Assembly: GCA_028291285.1 (NCBI GenBank)
Contig: JAQGIJ010000290.1
Span: 1 to 8,051 of the forward strand
Source: Phenylobacterium sp.
GTDB lineage: Bacteria; Pseudomonadota; Alphaproteobacteria; Caulobacterales; Caulobacteraceae
Reading direction: 5' to 3'
Length of the DNA: 8,051 nt
Part shown: in pieces, positions 1-7,637 of the stretch
Position numbering within the stretch: the stretch's first letter is position 1
Layout: every line of letters begins with the position of its first letter
Position numbers and translations under genes: made by a program
Notes under the pieces: generated by a model
What the model saw: the letters and a program-made list of their open reading frames with translations, nothing else
Told to the model about the DNA's origin: nothing
Database searches by the model: none

Positions 1-647
1 GCCACCACCAGGTCGATCACCAGGAACGGCACGAACAGCAGGAAGCCGATCTCGAAGGCGCGCTTCAGCTCCGAGATCATGAAGGCCGGCGTCACCACGC
101 GGATCGGGATCGCCTGGGGGTTCGCCGGCTTGGGGATGCGCGAGAGGCGGACGAAGAGCGCCAGGTCGTCCGCGTTCACCTGGGTCAGCATGAAGGTCTT
201 CACCGGCGCGCCCGCCGCGTCGAAGGCCTTCGGCAGCTCCATCTGGTGGTTCAGCAGCGGCTTGATCCCCTGCTGGTAGGACTGCTCCAGCGTCGGCCCC
301 ATGACGATGGCGGTGAGGAACAGCGACAGCGAGATGATCACCGAGTTGGGCGGGCTCTGCTGCAGGCCGAGCGCCGTGCGCAGCAGGCTGAGCACCACCA
401 CGATGCGGACGAAGGAGGTGGTCATGATGACGATCGAGGGGGCCAGCGACAGCACCGTCATCAGGCCGATCAGCTGGACCACGCGGTCGGTGAGGCCAGC
501 GCCGGTGCCGAGGTTGATGTTCAGCGCCTGGGCCGCGGCGACGGCCGGGAAGATCAGCGAGGCCAGCGTGGTCAGCGCCGCCAGGCCCGCCGCGCGCCGC
601 CAGTCCTCGGCGGGGAGCGCGCGGACGGCGCGCAGGGTCGCCAGCAT
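1..647 (-). CDS. fliP: Flagellar export gate protein FliP, C-terminus cut off by window edge
   Basis: FliP is the main subunit of the inner-membrane export gate (FliP5-FliQ4-FliR1) of the flagellar type III secretion system. About 215 codons are visible; FliP is usually near 250 residues, so only the C-terminal end is missing. Residues 1-41 look like the cleavable signal peptide known for this family: RR at 17-18, a hydrophobic stretch, then VAAAQA before LNINLG. Family sequence follows: a hydrophobic segment with LAPSIVIMTTSFVRIVVVLS, then QQSPPNSV, MGPTLEQSYQQGI, and IRVVTPAFMISELKRAFEIG leading into the next membrane segment. The start codon overlaps the fliO stop (TGATG), and a strong GGAGGAGG (652-659) lies just upstream inside fliO, which indicates translational coupling. 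No frameshift is seen. Identification is firm. Confidence 0.96.
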   Translation of the reverse strand, partial: MLATLRAVRALPAEDWRRAAGLAALTTLASLIFPAVAAAQALNINLGTGAGLTDRVVQLIGLMTVLSLAPSIVIMTTSFVRIVVVLSLLRTALGLQQSPPNSVIISLSLFLTAIVMGPTLEQSYQQGIKPLLNHQMELPKAFDAAGAPVKTFMLTQVNADDLALFVRLSRIPKPANPQAIPIRVVTPAFMISELKRAFEIGFLLFVPFLVIDLVV

Positions 648-907
648 CACGCCTCCTCCGCTTCGATGAGCCGGCCTTCGCCCAGCAGCAGCAGCCGCTC
701 GCGCCCGTCGCAGGAGACCAGCACCAGCCGGCGCGAGGGGTCGAGGACCAGGGTCTCGACCACCGCCAGGCGGCGCGCCTTTTTCGGCCCGGCGTAGCGG
801 GCGAGCACGTCGGGGCCGAAACGGCGCAGGGCCACGGCGCACAGCCCCATCAGCCCCAGGGTTAACGCGAGCGCGAAGAAGGCGCGGGCGAAATCGGCAA
901 GGTTCAT
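647..907 (-). CDS. fliO: Flagellar biosynthesis protein FliO
   Basis: FliO is a small bitopic membrane protein that helps FliP oligomerise during export-gate assembly. From the ATG at 907 the product is 86 residues. It has a short N-terminus (MNLADFARA), one transmembrane helix at about residues 8-28, then a basic cytoplasmic part with RRFGPD and a small beta-rich domain (RLAVVETLVLDPSRRLVLVS, then RERLLLLGEGR) typical of FliO. An in-frame ATG at 940 would add 11 residues. I prefer 907 because the CtrA box at 961-975 would place a transcript start near 930, downstream of 940, and because the protein then starts directly before its membrane helix. The Shine-Dalgarno sequence is weak. The gene is first in a fliO-fliP pair divergent from flgB. 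Family assignment rests on topology and synteny, since FliO is poorly conserved. Confidence 0.85.
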   Translation of the reverse strand: MNLADFARAFFALALTLGLMGLCAVALRRFGPDVLARYAGPKKARRLAVVETLVLDPSRRLVLVSCDGRERLLLLGEGRLIEAEEA

Positions 908-953
908 AAGCGCTTCTGCGAGGAAACAGGGCCGTTCCATCGCACGGTCGCGC

Positions 954-958
954 GAGTC
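954..958. other. GANTC (CcrM-type methylation) site in the fliO-flgB gap
   Basis: GAGTC lies three bases before the CtrA-type box. In Caulobacterales, GANTC is methylated by CcrM, and methylation can tune promoters through GcrA. The site is visible in the sequence; its role is inferred. Confidence 0.3.
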
Positions 959-960
959 GA

Positions 961-975
961 TTAAGCGCCGATTAA
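961..975. promoter_or_regulatory. CtrA-type binding box between divergent fliO and flgB
   Basis: TTAA (961-964), seven bases, then TTAA (972-975) followed by C is an exact match to the Caulobacter CtrA consensus TTAA-N7-TTAAC. It sits in the only intergenic space between the fliOP pair and flgBC-fliE, both of the early class that CtrA controls in Caulobacter. The core is nearly palindromic and could serve both directions. The C after the second half favours the flgB direction. If it occupies a -35 position, as in known CtrA promoters, a rightward transcript would start near the flgB ATG and a leftward one near 930. No clear -10 element is seen on either side. Confidence 0.7.
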
Positions 976-999
976 CCCTGTTTCTTCACCATCTCCGAC

Positions 1000-1428
1000 A
1001 TGGACCTGTCGCAGATTCCCCTATTCGCCATGCTGCGCGGACGCCTGGGCTACCTGTCGGAGCGCCAGCAGCTGATCGCCGGGAACGTCGCCAACGCCGA
1101 CACCCCCGGCTTCCAGCCCAAGGACCTCAAGCCCTTCAGCTTCGACGCGCAGATGCAGGCGCTGCAGACGCCGGACGGCGCCGCGGCCGGCCCGGCGGTG
1201 ACCCAGCCGGGCCACATGAGCCTGGCGCAGGGCGCCTCCGGCAGCCGCTCCAAGTTCCGCCCCGCCACCGCCCGCGATTCCGAGACCCGGCTCGACGGCA
1301 ATTCGGTCGTGCTGGAGGAGGAGATGATGAAGATGAGCGATGCGCGGATGAACTACGACGCCGCCATCAGCTTCTACCAGAAATCGCTCGGCCTGCTGCG
1401 CATGGCCGCCCGGGCGCCTGGGAAATGA
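1000..1428 (+). CDS. flgB: Flagellar proximal rod protein FlgB
   Basis: FlgB is one of the proximal rod subunits that cross the periplasm between the export gate/MS ring and the distal rod. The product is 142 residues, normal for FlgB. The N-terminal rod signature NVANADTPGF is at residues 29-38. The C-terminal helix holds DGNSVVLEEEMMKMSDARMNYD at about 99-120, a typical FlgB block, followed by QKSLGLL. There is no signal peptide, as expected of a type III export substrate. The ATG at 1000 gives the usual MDLSQIPLF start. No good Shine-Dalgarno precedes it, and the CtrA box is only 24 bases upstream, so the mRNA may be leaderless or very short-leadered. First gene of flgB-flgC-fliE. Confidence 0.96.
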   Translation: MDLSQIPLFAMLRGRLGYLSERQQLIAGNVANADTPGFQPKDLKPFSFDAQMQALQTPDGAAAGPAVTQPGHMSLAQGASGSRSKFRPATARDSETRLDGNSVVLEEEMMKMSDARMNYDAAISFYQKSLGLLRMAARAPGK

Positions 1429-1457
1429 GGGAAGCGCAAGTGAGCAGGAGCGCCTAG

Positions 1458-1877
1458 ATGGCCGAATCGAAGTCCATGTCGGGCGTCACCCAGGCGATCG
1501 CCGCCTCGGCGCTGCGCGCCCAGCAGGCGCGGATGCGGATCATCGCCGAGAACCTGGCGAACGCGAACTCCACCTCGCGCACCGCCGGCGGCGATCCGTA
1601 CCGCCGCCAGGTGCCGGTCTTCCAGCCGACCTCGGTGGCCGGCGCCACCGGCGTCAAGATGGCCCGCGCGGAGGCCGATCCCACCGCCTTCAAGACCGCC
1701 TACCAGCCCGGCAACCCGGCCGCCGACCTGCAGGGCTATGTGAAGGAGCCAAACGTCGACCCGCTGATCGAGGCGCTCGACATGAAGGAGGCGCAGCGCG
1801 CCTACGAGGCCAACCTCAACGTCATCGAGACCTCGCGGTCGATGGAATCGCGCACGCTCGATCTGCTCAAGAAGTAG
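1458..1877 (+). CDS. flgC: Flagellar proximal rod protein FlgC
   Basis: FlgC is a proximal rod subunit that stacks with FlgB and FlgF. The 139-residue length fits the family. The N-terminal helix carries RMRIIAENLANANSTSR (residues 25-41), the rod/hook-family signature. The C-terminal block starting at about residue 94 has YVKEPNVDPLIEALDMKEAQ and then RAYEANLNVIETSRSM, both diagnostic of FlgC. A clear AGGAG (1446-1450) lies seven bases before the ATG, and the gene follows flgB by 29 bases. It is exported by the type III apparatus without a cleaved signal. Nothing unusual is seen. Confidence 0.96.
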   Translation: MAESKSMSGVTQAIAASALRAQQARMRIIAENLANANSTSRTAGGDPYRRQVPVFQPTSVAGATGVKMARAEADPTAFKTAYQPGNPAADLQGYVKEPNVDPLIEALDMKEAQRAYEANLNVIETSRSMESRTLDLLKK

Positions 1878-1887
1878 GGCCTGAGCG

Positions 1888-2196
1888 ATGATCAACGCGC
1901 TTGCCGCCGCCAAGGCCTACGCCAGCATGCAGAAGGCCGCCGACCCGATGGGCGGCGCGGCCGAGTCGGGGGGTATCGGCGGCGGCTTCGCCGACATCCT
2001 GAAGTCGGCGATGACCGACGCGGTGAAGGCCTCGCGCACCGCCGAGACCCAGATGACGGCCCAGGTGCAGGGCAAGGCCGAGCTGGTGGACGTGGTCACC
2101 GCCATCTCCGCGGCGGAGACCAGCCTGGAGACCGTGATGGCGGTGCGCGACCAGGTGATCAGCGCCTATCAGGAAATCATGCGCATGCCGATCTGA
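1888..2196 (+). CDS. fliE: Flagellar hook-basal body complex protein FliE
   Basis: FliE joins the MS ring/FliPQR gate to the rod and is among the first substrates exported. The product is 102 residues, typical for the family. The N-terminal 35 residues are Gly/Ala-rich and variable. The conserved part is C-terminal: [13 protein letters not shown], then [18 protein letters not shown], ending in the hallmark QEIMRMPI. The start lies 10 bases after the flgC stop, with only a weak AGGG at the stop codon as ribosome site. It closes the flgB-flgC-fliE group. In many alphaproteobacteria fliQ follows directly; here a non-flagellar block intervenes. Confidence 0.95.
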   Translation: MINALAAAKAYASMQKAADPMGGAAESGGIGGGFADILKSAMTDAVKASRTAETQMTAQVQGKAELVDVVTAISAAETSLETVMAVRDQVISAYQEIMRMPI

Positions 2197-2217
2197 CGGC
2201 CGGGCGGGGAGGCCGGG

Positions 2218-2946
2218 ATGAAGGACACCCCGCTGGACGCCCCGACCGGCGAGCGAACCCCGGCGGGCGCGGCGCTCGACCTGGTGGTGATCCTGGCGGC
2301 GACGGCGCTGCTCCTGTCGCTGTTTCCGGCCAGCCATGCCGCAAGCTTCGGCCTGGTCCGCCGGCTGCTGGTGCCCGGGCGCCTGCTGCTGCTCGTGCTG
2401 CTCGCCACCGTTCTCCTGCGGCGGCGAGGGGGGCGCTGGCGCGACCTCGGCCTGCGCCGTCCGGGCCGGCCCTGGCTGGCGCCGGTCCTGGTGATCGGCG
2501 GCTTTGTCGGGGGCGAGCTGGCGGCGGGGGTCACGGCGCAGCTGCTGTTCCCGCTGCTGCATCTCACCGCGCCAGCCGTGCCGCCCTTCCTGCAGCGCGC
2601 GCAGGGCCATCTCGGCGAGTACCTCTACTGGATGATCCCGGTGACCTGGGGCTCGGCCGCCTTCGGCGAGGAGATGCTGTTCCGCGGCTTCGTCCTCGAC
2701 CGGCTGGACGAGCTGCTCGGCCGCCGCGCGATCGGGGCGGCGGTGCTGCTGCAGGGGCTGCTGTTCGGCGCGGCCCACGCCTATCTCGGCGCGAGCGGGG
2801 CGATCATCGCCGGCGTCCTGGGCCTGGTGCTGGGCTCGGCGTTCGTGCTCGGCGGCCGCAACCTGTGGCCGTGCATCGTCATCCACGGCCTGGTGGATTC
2901 GACCTCCATCACGGCGGTCTTCCTGGGCCTCGTGCACGGCCGCTGA
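2218..2946 (+). CDS. CPBP family intramembrane glutamic/metallo-endopeptidase
   Basis: This is a multi-spanning membrane protein of the CPBP (ABI, Rce1-like; PF02517) protease family. The three active-site motifs are intact: EExxxR as E151-E152-MLF-R156, FxxxH as F183-GAA-H187, and HxxxD as H223-GLV-D227. The 242 residues include hydrophobic segments at about 19-38, 51-68, 86-113, 137-148, 170-186, 192-212 and 217-240. In the family, members cleave membrane-bound substrates such as prenylated CaaX proteins (Rce1) or peptides, and some give bacteriocin self-protection; the substrate here cannot be told. A strong GGGGAGG (2206-2212) precedes the ATG by five bases. The gene starts only 21 bases after fliE, so it is probably cotranscribed with flgBC-fliE. 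It is not a known flagellar gene. Confidence 0.88.
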   Translation: MKDTPLDAPTGERTPAGAALDLVVILAATALLLSLFPASHAASFGLVRRLLVPGRLLLLVLLATVLLRRRGGRWRDLGLRRPGRPWLAPVLVIGGFVGGELAAGVTAQLLFPLLHLTAPAVPPFLQRAQGHLGEYLYWMIPVTWGSAAFGEEMLFRGFVLDRLDELLGRRAIGAAVLLQGLLFGAAHAYLGASGAIIAGVLGLVLGSAFVLGGRNLWPCIVIHGLVDSTSITAVFLGLVHGR

Positions 2947-2970
2947 CTTCAGGCGTATCCGTGCTACGCC
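2943..2970 (+). promoter_or_regulatory. Possible housekeeping promoter for the ABC transporter genes
   Basis: CTGACTT (2943-2949) resembles the Caulobacter housekeeping -35 (TTGACG type). Thirteen bases later GCTACGCC (2963-2970) partly matches the -10 consensus GCTANAWC. Transcription would start near 2977, at the ATPase ATG, implying a leaderless message. This fits the absence of a Shine-Dalgarno sequence there. The -35 overlaps the stop codon of the preceding protease gene. The match is imperfect and the call is tentative. Confidence 0.3.
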
Positions 2971-2971
2971 T
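2951..2971. repeat. Perfect 7-bp inverted repeat before the ABC ATPase gene
   Basis: AGGCGTA (2951-2957) and TACGCCT (2965-2971) are exact reverse complements around a seven-base loop. It fills most of the 31-base gap between the protease and ATPase genes and overlaps the putative -10. It could be an operator for a dimeric regulator or an RNA hairpin. It lacks the T-run expected of an intrinsic terminator. Confidence 0.45.
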
Positions 2972-2977
2972 TGGCCC

Positions 2978-3750
<773 letters not shown>

Positions 3751-3754
<4 letters not shown>

Positions 3755-5301
3755 GCCCGCGCCTTTCTGCGGCGCTGGCGCTGCTGCCCAACTACCTCGC
3801 CTGGCACGTGGCGCTCTCGGCCGCGGCGCTGGCGCTGGGACTGCTGGCGAGCCTGCCGCTGGCCATCGCCGCCAGCCGCAGCGCGCGCCTGCGCTGGCCG
3901 CTGCTGGCCTTCGCCAGCCTGATCCAGACGATCCCCAGCCTGGCGCTGCTGGCGCTCTTCTATCCGCTGCTGCTGGCGCTCTCGACGCTGGCGCGGGCGA
4001 CGCTGGGCCACGGCTTCTCGGCGCTGGGCTTCCTGCCGGCGCTGCTGGCGCTGGCGCTCTATTCCATGCTGCCGATCCTCAGGAACGCCGTCGCCGGCAT
4101 CCTCGGCGTCGATCCGGCGGTGAGGGAGGCGGCCGATGGGGTCGGCATGACGCCCGGCCAAAGGCTGCGCCAGGTGGAGCTGCCGCTCGCCGCGCCGGTG
4201 ATCATGGCCGGCGTGCGCACCGCCGCGGTGTGGACCATCGGCGCGGCGACCCTCTCCACGCCGGTCGGCCAGACCAGCCTCGGCAACTACATCTTCTCCG
4301 GCCTGCAGACCGAGAACTGGATCGACGTGCTGGTGGGCTGCGCGGCCTCCGCAGGGCTGGCGCTGGCGGCCGACCAGCTGCTGGGCCTGGTGGAGGCGGG
4401 CGTGCGCCGCCGCAGCCGGGCGCTGACCCTGGCCGGCGCCGCGGGCCTCGCGGCCGGGATCGTCCTGGCCCTTTCGCCGCTGCTCGGCGGCGGCGCGCGG
4501 GGCGCCTATGTGGTCGGGGCCAAGAACTTCTCCGAACAGTACATCCTGGCTTCGCTGATCAGCGACCGGCTGGCGGCGGCGGGCGCCTCGGCGCGGCTGA
4601 AGGAGGACCTGGGCTCGGCGGTCGCCTACCGGGCGCTGGCCTCCGGCGAGCTCGACGTCTACGTCGACTATTCCGGCACGCTCTGGACCAATGTGCTCGG
4701 CCGGACGGACAATCCCGGCCGCGCCGAGGTGTTGCGCCAGCTCACCGCCGAGCTCGCCCGCCGCGACGGCGTCACCATCCTGGGCTCGCTCGGCTTCGAG
4801 AACGCCTATGCGCTGGCCATGCGCCAGGACCGCGCCGGCGCGCTGGGCATCGCCTCCGTCGCCGACCTCGCCCGCCAGGCGCCCGACCTCAAGCTCGGCG
4901 CCGACCTGGAGTTCCTTTCGCGGCCGGAATGGAAGGCGGTGGCCGCCGCCTACGGCCTGAGGTTCAAGGTCCTGCGGTCCTACCAGCCCACCTTCATGTA
5001 CCGCGCCCTGGTCGGCGGCGACGTCGACGTGATCAGCGCCTTCTCCTCCGACGGCCGGATCGCCGCCGACCGGCTGGTGGTGCTGAGCGATCCGAAGGGC
5101 GCGATCCCGCCGTATGACGCGGTGGTGCTGATCTCGCCGAAGCGGCGCGGCGATGCGCGACTGCGAGGGGCGCTGCAGCCGTTGATCGGGAAGATCCCCG
5201 TCCAGGCCATGCGGGCCGCCAACTACAGCGTGGACCGGGACGCCAACAAAGCCACGCCCGCCGACGCCGCCAAGGCGCTGGAGAAGCAGCTCGGGTTCTA
5301 G
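3751..5301 (+). CDS. Fused permease and substrate-binding protein of an osmoprotectant ABC importer
   Basis: The 516-residue product joins two subunits of an OpuB/OpuC-like importer (quaternary-amine uptake). Residues 1 to about 220 are the inner-membrane permease: several hydrophobic helices, the stretch QTIPSLALLALFYPLL, and the EAA loop from E126 (EAADGVGMTPGQRLRQVELP) that contacts the ATPase. A helix at about 224-246 tethers the binding domain (254-516) at the periplasmic face. That domain shows OpuAC-family landmarks: VGAKNFSEQYIL at 254-265, YVDYSGT at 304-310, YQPTFMY at 411-417, and the ISAFSSDGRI block. It has no separate signal peptide or lipobox. The start is inferred to be TTG at 3751, overlapping the ATPase stop (TTGA); no ATG occurs before the middle of the permease domain. 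The same architecture is known in OpuABC, BilEB and Helicobacter ProWX. Glycine betaine, choline or carnitine are candidate ligands; the ligand is not determined. Confidence 0.9.
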
Positions 5302-5311
5302 AACGCCCCTC

Positions 5312-5330
5312 CCTCCGCATGGCGCGAAGG
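5312..5330 (+). terminator. Weak hairpin after the ABC transporter genes
   Basis: CCTCCGC (5312-5318) can pair with GCGAAGG (5324-5330) with one mismatch and a five-base loop, starting 11 bases after the stop codon; CCTCC can also pair with GGAGG at 5329-5333. Only a short TTT follows (5337-5339), so it is at best a poor intrinsic terminator. Confidence 0.22.
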
Positions 5331-5360
5331 AGGCAATTTCTGCCGGCTCGTAGGCGTTCG

Positions 5361-5368
5361 TTAACCAT
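5361..5368 (+). promoter_or_regulatory. CtrA-type TTAACCAT element upstream of fliQ
   Basis: TTAACCAT (the sequence continues G-A-T) matches the extended CtrA half-site reported for Caulobacter promoters. A second TTAA seven bases upstream is absent; the position holds GTAG, which agrees at two of four bases. It lies 65 bases before the fliQ ATG, in the 132-bp gap after the transporter genes, a sensible spacing for a promoter with a leader of a few tens of bases. In Caulobacter the fliQ promoter is CtrA-dependent. The site suggests fliQ-fliR-flhB is transcribed on its own rather than by read-through. Confidence 0.5.
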
Positions 5369-5402
5369 GATCCCGCGAGGGTGAGGGCCGCCGCAAGGCT
5401 CT

Positions 5403-5407
5403 GAGTC
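5403..5407. other. GANTC (CcrM-type methylation) site upstream of fliQ
   Basis: GAGTC lies between the TTAACCAT element and fliQ, near where the leader should begin. The site is visible; a regulatory role is speculative. Confidence 0.25.
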
Positions 5408-5433
5408 CCCAGCTTTCCCAAGAGGATCCGCCC

Positions 5434-5697
5434 ATGAACGGCGCCGAGGTTCTAGATGTCGGTCGCGACGCCATCTGGCTGACGCTGCAGCTCTCCGCGC
5501 CGGTGCTGATCGTCGGCCTGATCGTCGGCGTGGGCATCGGCCTGGTGCAGGCGCTGACGCAGGTGCAGGAGCAGACGCTGGTCTTCGCGCCGAAGATCGT
5601 GGCCGTGTTCGTCTCGCTGCTGTTCTTCCTGCCGCTGATGGGGGCGCTGATGAGCGGCTTCATGCGCCATATCGCCGCCCGCATCGCCACCCTGTGA
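5434..5697 (+). CDS. fliQ: Flagellar export gate protein FliQ
   Basis: FliQ is a small subunit of the export gate that wraps around the FliP/FliR core. The 87-residue length is normal. Two transmembrane helices are visible, at about 15-37 and 55-76, separated by the family signature QALTQVQEQTLVFAPK (39-54). A good ribosome site, AGAGGA (5421-5426), lies seven bases before the ATG. It opens the second flagellar group and is followed by fliR after 19 bases. Confidence 0.96.
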   Translation: MNGAEVLDVGRDAIWLTLQLSAPVLIVGLIVGVGIGLVQALTQVQEQTLVFAPKIVAVFVSLLFFLPLMGALMSGFMRHIAARIATL

Positions 5698-5716
5698 GCG
5701 GCCGCGCGCCGCCGCC

Positions 5717-6472
5717 ATGGAACACTATGCGACAGCCCAGCAGGTCTTCGCCGGCGGTCTGATCTTCGCCCGCCTGGGCGCGATCATCATGCTGATCCCG
5801 GGGATCGGCGAAAGCTTCATCCCCGCGCGCATCCGGCTGTCGCTGGCGGTCGTGATGACGCTCGCCCTCTACCCCGTGCTGAGCGCGGGCGCGCCGGCCG
5901 AGCCGGCGACGGTGGCGGAGCTGGCCGGCGCGATCATCAAGGAGTCCCTCATCGGGATGATGATCGGCGCCATCCTGCGGCTGTTCATGAACTCGCTGGC
6001 GGCGGCCGGCGAGATCGTCTCGATCCAGACCACGCTGTCCTTCGCCCAGACCGCCAACCCGACGCAGGCGACGCCCTCGACGACGCTCGGCACCTTCCTG
6101 GGGCTGATGGGGCTGGTGCTGATCATGAGCACCAACCTGCACCACATGTTCATCGAGGCGATCGTCCGCTCCTACGCCATCTTCCCGTTCCGCAAGGCCG
6201 TGCCGGTGGGCGACGCCGGCCAGCTCGCCGTCCAGACGGTGGGGGGCTCCTTCGCGCTCGGGGTGCAGCTCTCGGCGCCGGTGATGGCCTTCGCCTTCAT
6301 CTTCAACATCGCCACCGGCCTAGTGGGCCGGGTGATGCCGCAGTTCCAGGTGTTCTTCGCCGCCACCCCGCTCATGGTGCTGACCAGCCTCTCCATCTTC
6401 GCCCTCTCCCTGGGCGCGATCGGCATGGTCTGGGTCGACCGCTACCGCGAGCTCGTGGGGATCTTCGGGTGA
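5717..6472 (+). CDS. fliR: Flagellar export gate protein FliR
   Basis: FliR is the single-copy subunit that completes the helical FliP-FliQ-FliR gate. The product is 251 residues and highly hydrophobic with about six membrane segments, as expected. Family landmarks are the N-terminal FARLGAIIMLIPGIGESFIPARIRLSLA, the ESLIGMMIGAILRLFMNSLAAAGEI region, and the C-terminal VGRVMPQFQVFFAATPLM stretch. No purine-rich ribosome site precedes the ATG, so translation probably depends on coupling to fliQ. It is followed by flhB with only three bases between stop and start. Confidence 0.96.
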   Translation: MEHYATAQQVFAGGLIFARLGAIIMLIPGIGESFIPARIRLSLAVVMTLALYPVLSAGAPAEPATVAELAGAIIKESLIGMMIGAILRLFMNSLAAAGEIVSIQTTLSFAQTANPTQATPSTTLGTFLGLMGLVLIMSTNLHHMFIEAIVRSYAIFPFRKAVPVGDAGQLAVQTVGGSFALGVQLSAPVMAFAFIFNIATGLVGRVMPQFQVFFAATPLMVLTSLSIFALSLGAIGMVWVDRYRELVGIFG

Positions 6473-6475
6473 GGC

Positions 6476-7561
6476 ATGGCTGAACAGAGCGAAGCCGCCT
6501 CCCGCACAGAGGATCCGACACCGCGCAAGCTCGAACAGGCGCGCGAGCAGGGCGACGTCGCCAAGACCATGGAGCTGCCGCAGCTGGCCACGCTGGCCGC
6601 CAGCGCCACGGTGCTGGCGATCATGGGCGGCTCGATGTGCCGCCGCCTGGCCTTCCAGCTGCTGCCGTTCCTGGCCCATCCCGACGCCATCGCCATCGAG
6701 GGCCAGGGCGGGGTGCAGGTGGCGCGCCACGCGATCAGCGCGGCCCTGCCGATCATCCTCATCGTGATGCTCTCGGCCGGCGCGGCCGGCGCGGCCGGGA
6801 GCCTGGTGCAGACCGGGCTGATGTTCACGCCCGACAAGCTGAAGTTCGACTTCAGCAAGCTCTCGCCGATGGAGGGCCTGAAGCGGGTGTTCGGCATCGA
6901 CGGCCTGATCCAGTTCGCCAAGTCGCTGGTCAAGGTCGCCATGACCGGCGCCGTCGCCTGGTGGGTGCTGAAGCCGCACATGGCGGAGCTGGCGCGGCTG
7001 GCGACCGTGGAGCCGGCGGCGATCCTGCCCTTCCTGGCCGACATCCTGCGCCGGCTGGTGTTCGCGATCATGGGCCTCTTGCTGGTGATCTCCGGCGGCG
7101 ACTGGATGATCCAGCGCCAGCGCTTCCTCGCCCGCATGCGGATGAGCAAGGAGGAGATGAAGGAGGAGTTCAAGAACAGCGAAGGCGACCCGCACGTGAA
7201 GGCGCGCCAGCGGCAGATCCGCGTCGAGCGCTCCCGCCGGCGGATGATGCAGGCGGTGCCCAAGGCGACGGTGGTGGTCATGAACCCGACCCACTACGCC
7301 GTGGCGCTGAAGTACGTGCAGGGCGAGGACGAGGCGCCGCTCTGCGTCGCCAAGGGCCTCGACGCGATCGCGCTTAAGATCCGCGCGGTCGCCGAGGAGA
7401 ACGGCGTGCCGGTGATCGAGGACGCGCCGCTGGCGCGCGCCCTCTACGCCACGGTCGAGCTCGACGAGATCATCCCGCAGGCGCACTACGAGGCGGTGGC
7501 CAAGATCATCGGCTTCATTCTGAAGCAGAGCCGCCGCCGTGCGACGGCGCGCCCACTGTGA
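6476..7561 (+). CDS. flhB: Flagellar export switch protein FlhB
   Basis: FlhB controls substrate specificity of flagellar export, switching from rod/hook to filament proteins after autocleavage. The 361-residue product has the typical TEDPTPRKLEQAREQGDVAKT N-terminus (about residues 11-31), four hydrophobic segments, the GLKRVFG loop, and a cytoplasmic domain beginning near MSKEEMKEEFK (from 223). The autocleavage motif N270-P271-T272-H273 is intact, followed by YAVALKY. The C-terminal end keeps the family ENGVPVIEDAPLARALY block. It ends with a short basic tail and lacks a long C-terminal extension. It is translated directly after fliR (GTGAGGC before the ATG) and is the last flagellar gene seen. 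Confidence 0.97.
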   Translation: MAEQSEAASRTEDPTPRKLEQAREQGDVAKTMELPQLATLAASATVLAIMGGSMCRRLAFQLLPFLAHPDAIAIEGQGGVQVARHAISAALPIILIVMLSAGAAGAAGSLVQTGLMFTPDKLKFDFSKLSPMEGLKRVFGIDGLIQFAKSLVKVAMTGAVAWWVLKPHMAELARLATVEPAAILPFLADILRRLVFAIMGLLLVISGGDWMIQRQRFLARMRMSKEEMKEEFKNSEGDPHVKARQRQIRVERSRRRMMQAVPKATVVVMNPTHYAVALKYVQGEDEAPLCVAKGLDAIALKIRAVAEENGVPVIEDAPLARALYATVELDEIIPQAHYEAVAKIIGFILKQSRRRATARPL

Positions 7562-7637
7562 GACAATGCGCATGAGCGAATCGCCGGGCCTGTTCCGCGG
7601 ACCTGCGAGCGCACGAGGCGAGAAGGCGAGCCGCCGC
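7562..7637 (+). other. Short gap between flhB and the kinase gene
   Basis: In-frame ATGs at 7566 and 7572 could extend the next gene upstream, but codons here (GAA, GGA, CCT, GCA, CGA) are richer in A/T third positions than the neighbouring genes, suggesting non-coding sequence. A GANTC site (GAATC) is at 7578-7582. No convincing promoter or terminator is seen. Confidence 0.4.
7578..7582. other. GANTC (CcrM-type methylation) site upstream of the putative cckA
   Basis: GAATC in the 76-base gap before the chosen cckA start. The site is visible; function is speculative. Confidence 0.2.

Noticed and set aside
246..797. Plus-strand open frames opposite fliP and fliO
   Set aside because: Low-complexity translations; the minus strand encodes a convincing FliP and FliO with coupled start and stop.
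862..866. TTAAC inside fliO as a second CtrA site
   Set aside because: No second half-site at seven-base spacing, and it lies within coding sequence.
907..940. Upstream ATG (940) as fliO start
   Set aside because: No ribosome site, and it would lie upstream of the transcript start expected from the CtrA box. The shorter start gives a normal FliO N-terminus.
3797..3815. TGGCAC at 3802 as a sigma-54 promoter
   Set aside because: No TTGC-like -12 element at the right spacing, and it lies within the permease coding region.
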